From assembly GCA_900552945.1 (NCBI GenBank), contig USBI01000004.1, positions 1-63,616 on the forward strand: a DNA stretch of 63,616 bases, in the 5' to 3' direction. Shown one piece after another: positions 55,998 through 63,616 of the stretch; the first letter of the stretch is position 1; every line of letters begins with the position of its first letter. This DNA comes from an uncultured Oscillospiraceae bacterium. Its GTDB lineage: Bacteria > Bacillota > Clostridia > Oscillospirales > Ruminococcaceae. A program made the position numbers and the translations under genes. The notes under the pieces were generated by a model. It saw nothing but the letters and a program-made list of their open reading frames with translations, made no database searches and was not told the origin of the DNA.

Positions 55998-56468
55998 GTG
56001 CCGAGAAGAGGAAATATTGCAAAACGCGATGTTTTGCCGGACCCGCTTTATAATTCCAAGCTGGTAACACGCCTGATCAACAACGTCATGTACGATGGTA
56101 AAAAGGGTGTTGCTCAGAAAATTGTTTACGGTGCATTCGATATTGTTGCTGAAAAAACCGGTAAAGAGCCTTTGGAAGTGTTTACCGATGCAATGGAAAA
56201 TATCATGCCTGTATTAGAAGTAAAAGCACGCCGTGTCGGCGGTGCGACCTACCAGGTTCCGATGGAAGTCCGCCCGGAAAGACGTCAGACCCTGGGTCTG
56301 AGATGGCTCACACTGTACTCCCGTCAGCGCAGTGAGAAGACCATGAAAGAACGTCTCGCAAACGAAATCCTTGACGCGATCAACGGTAACGGCGGCGCGG
56401 TCAAGAAACGCGAAGAGACTCACAGAATGGCAGAAGCAAACAAAGCGTTTGCTCATTACAGATGGTAA
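55998..56468 (+). CDS. rpsG: 30S ribosomal protein S7
   Basis: A 156-residue protein, the canonical length, obtained by starting at GTG 55998 ([16 protein letters not shown]) after AAGGAGGGAAG. The in-frame ATG at 55980 lies within or before that ribosome site. It organises the 3' major domain of 16S rRNA and often represses its own operon. Second gene of the str operon. Confidence 0.97.
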   Translation: MPRRGNIAKRDVLPDPLYNSKLVTRLINNVMYDGKKGVAQKIVYGAFDIVAEKTGKEPLEVFTDAMENIMPVLEVKARRVGGATYQVPMEVRPERRQTLGLRWLTLYSRQRSEKTMKERLANEILDAINGNGGAVKKREETHRMAEANKAFAHYRW

Positions 56469-56572
56469 GAAACCTGCCGTTTTTCAATGCAGAAACAGGA
56501 TATACCGTTATGGCTGCCTCCTGGTTTTGCTGTTAAGCTGTTTTTCCGAAATGATTTGGAGGTTATCTGTTT

Positions 56573-58657
56573 ATGGAAAGAGACGTTTCTCTTGAAATGA
56601 CTCGTAACATAGGAATCATGGCGCACATCGACGCCGGTAAGACGACCACGACCGAGCGTATTCTGTTCTATACCGGTATCACCCATAAAATCGGTGAGGT
56701 ACACGAAGGTGCTGCAACGATGGACTGGATGGTACAGGAGCAGGAAAGAGGTATTACCATTACCTCTGCTGCAACGACCGCTTACTGGAAAGGTCACAGA
56801 CTCAACATCATCGATACCCCGGGGCACGTTGACTTCACTGTTGAAGTACAACGTTCTCTCCGTGTATTGGATGGTTCTGTTACGGTTTTCTGTGCTAAGG
56901 GCGGCGTTGAGCCTCAGTCTGAGACCGTATGGCGTCAGGCGGATGAATACCGTGTTCCGAGAATGGCGTATGTCAATAAAATGGACATTATGGGCGCCAA
57001 CTTCTACAATGTTGTGCAGATGATGCACGACCGCTTGAAATGTAATGCGGTTCCGATCCAGTTGCCGATCGGTGCTGAGGATACATTTAAGGGCATTATC
57101 GACCTTGTCGAGATGAAGGCTTACGTCTATTATGACGACCTTGGAAAAGATATCCGTGTGGAAGAAATTCCGGACGATATGAAAGACAAGGCGGAAGAGT
57201 ACCGTTCTGCGCTGCTTGAAGCAGTTGCTGAGCAGGATGAAGAACTGATGATGAAATATCTCGACGGCGAAGAACTGACCGTTGAGGAGATCCAGAGCGC
57301 AATTCGTAAAGGCACGCTGGATAACTCCATCATCCCGGTCACCTGCGGTACTTCTTACAAAAACAAAGGTGTTCAGAAACTTCTGGATGCAATTATTGCT
57401 TACATGCCGTCCCCGCTGGATATTCCGCCGATCAAAGGTGTGAATCCGGAAACCGACGAGGAAGAAGAACGCCCGGCAGATGATAACAACCCGTTTGCTG
57501 CGCTGGCATTTAAGATTGCGACCGACCCGTTTGTTGGTAAACTTTGTTTCTTCCGTGTATATTCGGGTGTTGTAAAAGCCGGTTCTACCGTTTACAACGC
57601 AAACAAAGACAGCAACGAACGTATGGGCCGTATCCTGCAGATGCACTCCAATCACAGAAAAGATCTGGAAGAGTGTTACTGTGGTGATATCGCTGCTGCG
57701 GTTGGCTTGAAAAACACCACAACCGGTGATACCCTCTGTGATCCGAAACACCCGATCATTCTTGAGTCGATGGAATTCCCAGATCCGGTTATCCGTGTTG
57801 CGATCGAGCCGAAGACCAAAGCTGGTCAGGAAAAAATGGGCATTGCCCTTGCAAAACTTGCTGAAGAAGACCCGACCTTCCGTACCTATACGGATGAAGA
57901 AACCGGTCAGACCATCATCGCTGGTATGGGTGAGCTTCACCTTGAAATCATCGTTGACCGTCTGCTTCGTGAGTTTAAAGTAGAAGCGAATGTTGGTAAG
58001 CCGCAGGTTGCTTACAAAGAAACCATTCGCAAAATGGCTGATGTTGACCATAAATACGCTCGTCAGAGTGGTGGTAAAGGTCAGTACGGTCATGTTAAGA
58101 TCAAAGTTGAGCCGAATGAATCCGGTAAGGGTTATGAATTCATCAACGCGATCGTCGGTGGTGCGATTCCGAAAGAATACATCCCGGCTGTCGATGCTGG
58201 TATTCAGGGCGCAATGCAGTCCGGCGTACTTGCCGGCTATCCGGTTGTCGACTGTAAAGTAACCCTTTATGATGGTTCTTACCATGAAGTTGACTCCTCT
58301 GAAATGGCGTTTAAGATTGCTGGTTCCATGGCGTTCAAAGAGGCTATGAGAAAAGGTGATCCGGTCATTCTGGAGCCGATCATGAAAGTAACCGTTATTG
58401 TTCCGGAAGAGTACATGGGCGACGTTATCGGCGACTTGAACTCCCGCCGTGGTCAGATCCAGGGCATGGAAGCTCGTCCGGGTGCACAGCAGATCAATGC
58501 GTTTGTTCCGCTGTCTGAGATGTTCGGTTACGCAACCGATCTCCGTTCCAAAACACAGGGCCGTGGCCAGTATGTTATGGAACCGAGCCATTATGTTGAA
58601 GTACCGAAATCGATTGCGGAAGGCATTATGTCCAGCCGTGCAAAAAAGAACGATTAG
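56573..58657 (+). CDS. fusA: elongation factor G
   Basis: A 694-residue GTPase. The G domain has [27 protein letters not shown] and NKMD. The EF-G-specific region reads [18 protein letters not shown], and the C-terminal domain contains [18 protein letters not shown]. It drives translocation of the ribosome. The start follows GGAGG. Third gene of the str operon. Confidence 0.98.
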   Translation: MERDVSLEMTRNIGIMAHIDAGKTTTTERILFYTGITHKIGEVHEGAATMDWMVQEQERGITITSAATTAYWKGHRLNIIDTPGHVDFTVEVQRSLRVLDGSVTVFCAKGGVEPQSETVWRQADEYRVPRMAYVNKMDIMGANFYNVVQMMHDRLKCNAVPIQLPIGAEDTFKGIIDLVEMKAYVYYDDLGKDIRVEEIPDDMKDKAEEYRSALLEAVAEQDEELMMKYLDGEELTVEEIQSAIRKGTLDNSIIPVTCGTSYKNKGVQKLLDAIIAYMPSPLDIPPIKGVNPETDEEEERPADDNNPFAALAFKIATDPFVGKLCFFRVYSGVVKAGSTVYNANKDSNERMGRILQMHSNHRKDLEECYCGDIAAAVGLKNTTTGDTLCDPKHPIILESMEFPDPVIRVAIEPKTKAGQEKMGIALAKLAEEDPTFRTYTDEETGQTIIAGMGELHLEIIVDRLLREFKVEANVGKPQVAYKETIRKMADVDHKYARQSGGKGQYGHVKIKVEPNESGKGYEFINAIVGGAIPKEYIPAVDAGIQGAMQSGVLAGYPVVDCKVTLYDGSYHEVDSSEMAFKIAGSMAFKEAMRKGDPVILEPIMKVTVIVPEEYMGDVIGDLNSRRGQIQGMEARPGAQQINAFVPLSEMFGYATDLRSKTQGRGQYVMEPSHYVEVPKSIAEGIMSSRAKKND

Positions 58658-58740
58658 GTCTTGAATTTTTCACCAATAATTGCTAGAATAACTAGTAATG
58701 ACATTTCCTAAAAAATGAACCGTTTAAGGAGGAAAACACA

Positions 58741-59943
58741 ATGGCAAAGGCTAAATTCGAAAGAACCAAACCGCATGTCAACATTGGTACCATTGGCCAC
58801 GTTGACCATGGTAAAACGACTCTTACCGCAGCAATCACCAAGGTTCTGAACCTGGAAGGTGATGCGGACTTCGTTGATTACGCAAACATCGATAAGGCTC
58901 CTGAAGAGAGAGAGCGTGGTATTACCATTAACACCGCTCACGTTGAGTATCAGACCGAGAACCGTCACTATGCGCATGTTGACTGCCCGGGGCATGCTGA
59001 CTATGTTAAAAACATGATCACCGGTGCTGCTCAGATGGACGGCGCTATCCTTGTTGTATCTGCAGCAGACGGCCCGATGCCGCAGACCCGTGAGCACATT
59101 CTGCTTGCTCGTCAGGTTGGCGTTCCGTACATTGTTGTATTCATGAACAAAGTTGACCAGGTTGACGATCCGGAACTGCTTGAGCTCGTTGAGATGGAGA
59201 TCCGTGATCTTCTGAACGAGTACGAGTTCCCGGGCGATGACACCCCGATCATCAAAGGTTCCGCTCTTCAGGTTCTCGAGAGCACTTCTACCGATCCGAA
59301 CGCTCCGGAATATGCTTGCATCCATGAGTTGATGAAAGCTGTTGACGAGTATATCCCGACTCCGGACCGTAAAGCTGATCAGCCGTTCCTCATGCCGGTT
59401 GAAGACGTCTTCACCATCACCGGCCGTGGTACTGTTGCTACTGGTAGAGTTGAAAGAGGCCAGCTCAATACTGGTGACGAAGTTGAAATCATCGGTTTGA
59501 CCGAAGAGAGAGCAAAAACCACTGTTACTGGTATCGAAATGTTCCGCAAGATCCTCGACTATGCTGAGGCTGGCGACAACATCGGTGCTCTGCTCCGTGG
59601 TGTTCAGCGTTCTGACATCGAGCGTGGACAGGTTCTCTGCAAACCGGGCACCATTCATCCGCACACCAAATTCAAAGGCCAGGTTTACGTCCTGAAGAAA
59701 GAAGAAGGCGGCCGTCATACCCCGTTCTTCAACAACTATCGTCCGCAGTTCTATTTCAGAACCACTGACGTTACCGGCGTTATCACTCTTCCGGAAGGCA
59801 CCGAGATGTGCATGCCGGGCGATAACGTAACCATGGACGTTGAGCTCATCACCCCGATTGCTATCGAGGAAGGTCTCCGCTTCGCTATTCGTGAAGGCGG
59901 CCGTACCGTTGGCTCTGGCGTTGTTACTGCTATCAACGAGTAA
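58741..59943 (+). CDS. tuf: elongation factor Tu
   Basis: A 400-residue EF-Tu. GTP-binding motifs are [19 protein letters not shown] and NKVD; the effector region has [15 protein letters not shown]. Domains 2 and 3 end with [12 protein letters not shown]. It delivers aminoacyl-tRNA to the ribosome. The start follows AAGGAGG. Last gene of the str operon, ending at a strong terminator. Confidence 0.98.
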   Translation: MAKAKFERTKPHVNIGTIGHVDHGKTTLTAAITKVLNLEGDADFVDYANIDKAPEERERGITINTAHVEYQTENRHYAHVDCPGHADYVKNMITGAAQMDGAILVVSAADGPMPQTREHILLARQVGVPYIVVFMNKVDQVDDPELLELVEMEIRDLLNEYEFPGDDTPIIKGSALQVLESTSTDPNAPEYACIHELMKAVDEYIPTPDRKADQPFLMPVEDVFTITGRGTVATGRVERGQLNTGDEVEIIGLTEERAKTTVTGIEMFRKILDYAEAGDNIGALLRGVQRSDIERGQVLCKPGTIHPHTKFKGQVYVLKKEEGGRHTPFFNNYRPQFYFRTTDVTGVITLPEGTEMCMPGDNVTMDVELITPIAIEEGLRFAIREGGRTVGSGVVTAINE

Positions 59944-59952
59944 TTTACGTTC

Positions 59953-59988
59953 AAAAAGCTCCTGCTTTTGCAGGAGCTTTTTCTTTTT
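59953..59988 (+). terminator. str operon terminator
   Basis: AAAAAGCTCCTGC / GCAGGAGCTTTTT hairpin 10 nt after tuf. Confidence 0.93.
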
Positions 59989-60143
59989 TATTATATCTTT
60001 TGCTGGTTGAATGAATGTATTAAGCTAAAATATTAGGTTGCCTGGATTTGTCCGCAAGTATGTAATTCACATTTGTGTTTTTTTCTGGTGTGTGGTACTA
60101 TAAAAACAAAGTCTGTATAAACTATATTCGGGGTGATCGGTTC

Positions 60144-60866
60144 ATGCCGCGTTTTTTTGTGGAAGAAATCAAAGGAAATGAAATGGTGCTTACCGGGGAA
60201 AATGCCAGTCATATTGCCCGGTCTCTCCGAATGCGTTGTGGAGATATTATTACGTTATCCGATGCGAACGGCTTGGATTGTGAGGCGAAATTGACTTCAG
60301 TTTCGCCGGATGAAGTGACTGTGACGATTTTGGAGACCCGCTGCAACACAAGTGAGCCCACTGTAAAAGTAACCTTATTTCAGGCTTTGCCGAAAGTTGG
60401 AAAATTTGAAACGATTGTGCAAAAATCGGTCGAATTGGGCGTTTATAACATTGTGCCGATCATTACGTCACGTTGTGTATCGCGCCCGGATGCAAAATCC
60501 ATGCAAAAAAAGGTGGAACGATACAATAAAATCGCTTTGGAAGCGGCGAAACAGTCAGGGAGAGGCTTGATTCCAAAGGTTGAATCACTGCTTACATTCG
60601 ATGAGATGTTAAAGTGCTTTTCGCAATTTGATTATACCCTGTTGTTTTATGAAGAAGGCGGTTCACGATTGGAAGAGCTCCTCCCGGAAGAGGCGAAAAA
60701 TGTTGCTATTGTAATTGGAAGCGAGGGCGGATTTTCACCGGAAGAGGTGAAAAAGGCGCGTGAAGCAGGCGCGTTGATCGGCACGCTTGGGCCGCGGATT
60801 CTCCGATGTGAAACGGCGCCTATTACAGCGCTGTCGATTGTTATGTTCCACACAAAAAATATCTGA
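60144..60866 (+). CDS. rsmE: 16S rRNA m3U1498 methyltransferase RsmE
   Basis: A 240-residue SPOUT methyltransferase; ATG 60144 follows GGGGTGA, so the frame upstream is leader. The N-terminal PUA-like domain starts PRFFVEEI and has ENASHIARSLRMRCGD. The trefoil-knot domain has QKSVELGVYNIVPIITSRC, IGSEGGFSPEEV and LGPRILRCETAPITAL. It methylates U1498 in the decoding centre of 16S rRNA. Confidence 0.95.
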   Translation: MPRFFVEEIKGNEMVLTGENASHIARSLRMRCGDIITLSDANGLDCEAKLTSVSPDEVTVTILETRCNTSEPTVKVTLFQALPKVGKFETIVQKSVELGVYNIVPIITSRCVSRPDAKSMQKKVERYNKIALEAAKQSGRGLIPKVESLLTFDEMLKCFSQFDYTLLFYEEGGSRLEELLPEEAKNVAIVIGSEGGFSPEEVKKAREAGALIGTLGPRILRCETAPITALSIVMFHTKNI

Positions 60867-60872
60867 AACCGG

Positions 60873-60901
60873 TTGATAAATTACAGGGGTTGGTATATAA
60901 T
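60873..60901 (+). promoter_or_regulatory. promoter of the small acidic membrane protein gene
   Basis: TTGATA and TATAAT are separated by 17 nt. Confidence 0.82.
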
Positions 60902-60940
60902 ATTTTTATAGAGTTGATTCATCAGTCAGGAGGGATCAGT

Positions 60941-61171
60941 ATGAATAAAAAGAATACATTTTGGGTCTGGATTGTAGCAGGAATTACTGCTTTGGCAGGT
61001 ATTGCAGTTGCAATAGCGGTATTTGTCAAACGTGCAGGGAAGAAACTGCAGAAAGATCTGGAGTTTGATGATAGCATCTATTTTGAAGATGAAGATTCTT
61101 ATGATGAGATTCCGGAAGATGACGAAGTTTCTTCTGAGGATGAAGAAGCCGAGGAAGACAAAGAAGAGTGA
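60941..61171 (+). CDS. small single-pass membrane protein with acidic tail
   Basis: A 76-residue protein with ATG 60941 about 7 nt after AGGAGGG. One membrane helix (about 6-28) follows a short basic start. After a basic KRAGKKLQKD stretch, the C-terminus is almost entirely Asp/Glu/Ser (about 40 residues). It resembles small clostridial membrane proteins of unknown role. It is monocistronic, with strong promoter and terminator. Confidence 0.78.
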   Translation: MNKKNTFWVWIVAGITALAGIAVAIAVFVKRAGKKLQKDLEFDDSIYFEDEDSYDEIPEDDEVSSEDEEAEEDKEE

Positions 61172-61180
61172 TTCAGTTAG

Positions 61181-61217
61181 ATTTGTGCTGTACAGTTAAA
61201 GCTGTACAGCACAAATT
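61181..61217 (+). terminator. rho-independent terminator
   Basis: ATTTGTGCTGTACAG / CTGTACAGCACAAAT is a perfect 15-bp stem followed by TTTTCC. Confidence 0.88.
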
Positions 61218-61221
61218 TTCC

Positions 61222-61250
61222 TTGACAGGTTATATGATGTATGCTATAAT
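61222..61250 (+). promoter_or_regulatory. consensus promoter of the initiator tRNA
   Basis: TTGACA and TATAAT are both perfect with a 17-nt spacer, as expected for a stable-RNA promoter. The transcript would include the truncated tRNA copy before the intact one. Confidence 0.88.
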
Positions 61251-61282
61251 AAATAAGCAGTTAAGTGATATTCACTTTATAT

Positions 61283-61327
<45 letters not shown>

Positions 61328-61351
61328 GAAAATCCAGCAACAACTAAATAT

Positions 61352-61428
<77 letters not shown>

Positions 61429-61467
61429 AAAAACCTTGTAAGTTAGCGGCTTGCAAGGTTTTCTTTT
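61429..61467 (+). terminator. terminator after tRNA-fMet
   Basis: AAAACCTTGTAAG / CTTGCAAGGTTTTC hairpin followed by TTTT, beginning at the tRNA 3' end. Confidence 0.8.
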
Positions 61468-61488
61468 ATTATCGCCCTGCATTTTCGT

Positions 61489-61581
61489 GGAGGGAAATCG
61501 GTGGGAAAAACAATCCGCTTGTGTTGCATGAAAGAAACCACAGAAAAACATCATTTTTAGATTTCCCTCCCGTTTCCCTCC
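61489..61581. repeat. inverted repeats between tRNA and integrase, possible att/arm sites
   Basis: GGAGGGAAATC (61489-61499) is repeated inverted as GATTTCCCTCC (61560-61570), followed at once by a third partial copy TTTCCCTCC (61573-61581). The placing between a tRNA 3' end and an integrase gene suggests integrase arm-type sites or the element end, by inference. Confidence 0.5.
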
Positions 61582-61604
61582 GAGGGGCGAAAAAAGGCTG
61601 ATTT

Positions 61605-62813
61605 TTAACTGATTTTTGCATATCTGCTCAACGTCCTTTCAATGGTATTTGCGGCTTCGGTATCTTTCGATTGAAGCGCATGAGCATAAATGTTAAGGGT
61701 AGTAGCGGTATTGGCATGACCTAATCTTCTTGAAACGGTGCAGACGTCCGTTCCCTCCGCAATCATCAACGTGGCATTTGTATGCCGCAAGGAATGAAGC
61801 GTTACATAAGGAAGCCCGCTTCGCTTAATAAACTTTGCAAACCAGTCGGTAATGGTATCGGGGTGAATGGGTGCTCCGTTCCATGCAGTAAATAGACGGT
61901 CGTTGTCCTCCCATTGGTCGCCTACCTTAAATCTCTGCTCCATCTGCCACATTTTATACCGTTTGAGCATTTGACAGGCGGTAGCACTCAAAGAGAAATG
62001 ACGAATACCGGATTTTGTTTTCGGTTCTTTCGTAATCATGGTTTTGTTACCAATGTACTGAGCAGAACGGCAGACGTGCATGACCTGATTTTCAAAGTCA
62101 ATGTCTTTCCACTCCAAACCGCATAACTCGCCACGCCTAATTCCTGTGTAGACGAGCAAAGTTATCATAGTGCGGTACTGTATCGGTTCTTTGTCAAGCA
62201 AGACAATCATCTGTTTTGCTTCTTCCTCGTTCAGATAGGAAATCTCCCTATGTGGAACTTTTGGAGGATCGGCACGCATAGCCACATTCTTTTCAAGCAA
62301 TCCCCATTTAACAGCGGTCGCAAGGATTTTGGATATAACCCTGTGGTGGTCAAGAATGGTTTTAGGAGCCAATCTCCCGCCATTGATAAGGTTTCCGTCC
62401 TTGTCCTTTTTCGCTCTCTTGTTGACTCCCTCTGCTTCTAAGCTCCTGTAAAATGCGTTGAGCCGCAAAGGTGTAATGTCCTTTAATTTCAAGTGACCGA
62501 TTCCCTGATTGATACGTTCTAAATATATCTCATAGCGGGCATAGGTCTTAATGGTAAGGTTTACTTTTGCATACTCCTCCATCCACCTTTTTGAGAAGTC
62601 TGCAAAACGGATTTTGTTGTCAGGGCAGACGCCGTTTCTCACCTCCTCCTCAAATAAAATCTTCTGGCGTTCCAATTCCTTTTCAATCTGTCTGGGGGTC
62701 ATGGATTCATCAGGTATCCATGTTTTGGAACGTCCTAACTTCTTACCGTTAATATCAATGCCGCAGGAAACACGGATTTCATATCCACGTCCTTTTTTAC
62801 GTGCAGTTGCCAT
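61605..62813 (-). CDS. tyrosine recombinase/integrase of a tRNA-associated element
   Basis: A 402-residue phage-type integrase. An N-terminal arm-binding domain (1-60, GYEIRVSCGIDINGKKLGRSKTW in pieces) and a SAM-like core-binding domain (65-180) precede the catalytic domain. Its active residues are R226 (YTGIRRGEL), K about 262-266, H340 and R343 (LHSLRHT), H366 (RLGHANT) and Y376 (NIYAHAL). The start ATG at 62813 follows AAGGAGC, and a TATAAT on the minus strand lies at 62835-62840. It ends 176 nt from the tRNA, facing it, as integrases of tRNA-inserted islands usually do. The rest of the element runs off the right edge. Confidence 0.93.
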   Translation of the reverse strand: MATARKKGRGYEIRVSCGIDINGKKLGRSKTWIPDESMTPRQIEKELERQKILFEEEVRNGVCPDNKIRFADFSKRWMEEYAKVNLTIKTYARYEIYLERINQGIGHLKLKDITPLRLNAFYRSLEAEGVNKRAKKDKDGNLINGGRLAPKTILDHHRVISKILATAVKWGLLEKNVAMRADPPKVPHREISYLNEEEAKQMIVLLDKEPIQYRTMITLLVYTGIRRGELCGLEWKDIDFENQVMHVCRSAQYIGNKTMITKEPKTKSGIRHFSLSATACQMLKRYKMWQMEQRFKVGDQWEDNDRLFTAWNGAPIHPDTITDWFAKFIKRSGLPYVTLHSLRHTNATLMIAEGTDVCTVSRRLGHANTATTLNIYAHALQSKDTEAANTIERTLSRYAKIS

Positions 62814-62885
62814 AGAATCTTAAAAGCTCCTTGTATTATAGAGTAGTAGTTATTAGAGCCCCTCTCCAAGGGCTGTGTGCTACAC

Positions 62886-63057
62886 TGTAAGGGATGCTGT
62901 GGATTGGTGCAAATCTCCTACCACAAGATGGTTCAAGAAAGGTTCCAACCACAGCCCCTTACAATTTTGTTGATCAGTTAAATACCGCCAGACGGTTTAT
63001 GTGGAACAAGGCTACAAAAGTAAGGTGTACTGTGGATGCAGCATCACATATTTACCG
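62886..63057 (+). ncRNA. candidate IS110 bridge RNA
   Basis: Stem-loop 1 pairs TGTAAGGG (62886-62893) with CCCTTACA (62956-62963), GCTGTGG (62896-62902) with CCACAGC (62949-62955) and TTGG (62904-62907) with CCAA (62945-62948). An inner ACCA/TGGT hairpin (62920-62932) leaves two 12-nt single strands as an internal loop. Stem-loop 2 pairs CGGT (62993-62996) with ACCG (63054-63057) and TATGTG (62998-63003) with CACATA (63045-63050) around a 41-nt loop. Two such loops upstream of an IS110 transposase match target- and donor-binding loops of bridge RNAs in position, size and form. Not verified by covariance. Confidence 0.65.
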
Positions 63058-63072
63058 CTGGAGGGATTTGTT

Positions 63073-63616
63073 ATGGTGATTTCTGTTGGTATTGATGTCT
63101 CAAAAGACAAGCACGATTGCTTCATCGTCAGCTCTGAGGGGGAAGTCCTGGCGGATGTGTTCACGATTCCCAACAACATGGATGGGTTTCACCGTCTGTT
63201 GCAGAGAATCCAGGACTGCACCAACTCTCAGGACAAAATAAAAGTAGGGCTTGAGGCGACCGGACATTACAGCTACAACCTTCTCGGGTTTCTCTTTGAC
63301 AACGGTCTGACCACCTATGTCCTGAACCCCTTGCGCACAAACCTCTACCGAAAGAGCCTCAGTCTGAGAAAAACCAAAACTGACCGGGTGGATGCGCGAA
63401 CGATTGCTTCTATGCTGTTATCCGATGCGGGCCTCAAACCCTACACAAGTACAGCATACCACAATGAGGAGCTAAAGTCACTGACCAGATACCGTTTTGA
63501 CAAGGTAAAAGAACGGGCGAAACTGAAAAGTTCTATTTCTCGATTGGTCTGTATCCTGTTTCCCGAACTGGAAAAACTGGTCCCCACACTTCACATGACC
63601 TCTGTTTACTCCCTGT
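63073..63616 (+). CDS. IS110-family DEDD transposase (bridge-RNA-guided recombinase), N-terminal part
   Basis: The frame starts at ATG 63073, 7 nt after GGAGGG, and is open to the window edge (181 codons). The RuvC-like DEDD_Tnp_IS110 domain has D8 (VGIDVSKDKHD), E61 (GLEATGHYSY) and the D-x-x-D pair D104/D107 (KTDRVDARTIA). The C-terminal transposase_20 domain with the catalytic serine lies beyond the edge. These enzymes insert the element by RNA-guided recombination between donor and target. The upstream noncoding end holds a candidate bridge RNA. Confidence 0.93.
   Translation, partial: MVISVGIDVSKDKHDCFIVSSEGEVLADVFTIPNNMDGFHRLLQRIQDCTNSQDKIKVGLEATGHYSYNLLGFLFDNGLTTYVLNPLRTNLYRKSLSLRKTKTDRVDARTIASMLLSDAGLKPYTSTAYHNEELKSLTRYRFDKVKERAKLKSSISRLVCILFPELEKLVPTLHMTSVYSL

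Larger units (their letters stand above)
62870..63616 (+). mobile_element. IS110-family insertion sequence, left part
   Basis: The element comprises about 200 nt of structured noncoding left end and the first 181 codons of a DEDD transposase; its right end lies outside the window. The left boundary is estimated at about 62870-62880, because GCTACA-N2-GTAAGG (62879-62892) is nearly repeated inside the second RNA loop (GCTACA-N3-GTAAGG, 63011-63025). No terminal inverted repeats are needed in this family. It lies just upstream of the integrase gene. Confidence 0.8.

Noticed and set aside
61489..61581. CRISPR array
   Set aside because: Only two or three short copies of GGAGGGAAATC in mixed orientation and no regular spacers. 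No cas genes are in the window.

Overview
Organism and overall character. The window is a chromosomal segment of a moderate-GC anaerobic Bacillota, most likely a clostridial (Oscillospirales/Ruminococcaceae-like) bacterium. The evidence is CIRCE-controlled groESL, a T-box leader, MecA, dnaG-rpoD, a WalRK-like two-component pair, Rnf-type membrane subunits, a corrinoid protein with a PocR-type regulator, SD-rich starts (AGGAGG) and textbook sigma-A promoters (TTGACA-17-TATAAT). Species assignment from sequence alone is not attempted.

Layout. (1) 1-1245: right end of a prophage, holin tail plus GH25 endolysin. (2) 1265-5366: accessory single genes: a zinc-ribbon membrane gene broken by an in-frame stop, a methyltransferase, a Gfo/Idh/MocA oxidoreductase divergent from an AraC regulator. 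(3) 5418-9527: four-gene operon of a membrane-anchored Tim44-like/zinc-ribbon protein, SPFH/YdjI-like, YdjG-like and YdjH-like (TPM) proteins; it resembles the Bacillus subtilis pspA-ydjGHI membrane-stress module but has no pspA. (4) 9578-14375: KdgT permease and GNAT; a T-box leader in front of a CstA-family transporter; a P-loop kinase; a small membrane protein. (5) 14595-21268: MATE exporter divergent from a PocR-AraC regulator plus an orphan corrinoid protein; AzlCD exporter; two uncharacterised genes. (6) 21280-24776: DacF-type carboxypeptidase divergent from metY (with a structured 75-nt leader) and a phosphoesterase. (7) 24973-32391: groESL, an oxidoreductase, then a response regulator, histidine kinase and HtrA protease. 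(8) 32759-42968: AEC transporter, ferredoxin-type aldo/keto reductase, rpe, mecA, an Rnf-like D-E-A trio without C, G or B, a putative glycoside hydrolase, pgcA, rpmE, yigZ. (9) 43054-60866: information-processing core: dgt, dnaG, rpoD, an Rrf2 regulator, rpoBC, rpsL-rpsG-fusA-tuf, rsmE. (10) 60873-63616: small acidic membrane protein, initiator tRNA with a truncated copy beside it, a tyrosine integrase and a partial IS110-family insertion sequence.

Most notable. The noncoding left end of the IS110 element (about 62870-63072) folds into two stem-loops with internal loops, the architecture of an IS110 bridge RNA, and part of the second loop nearly repeats the element's own left end. Other points worth attention: T-box control of a CstA transporter, the PspA-less Ydj operon, the incomplete Rnf cluster, a structured metY leader with alternative pairings, and 20-bp-phased TTGTAC repeats before the PocR regulator. 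All functional statements rest on motif reading; no database search was run.
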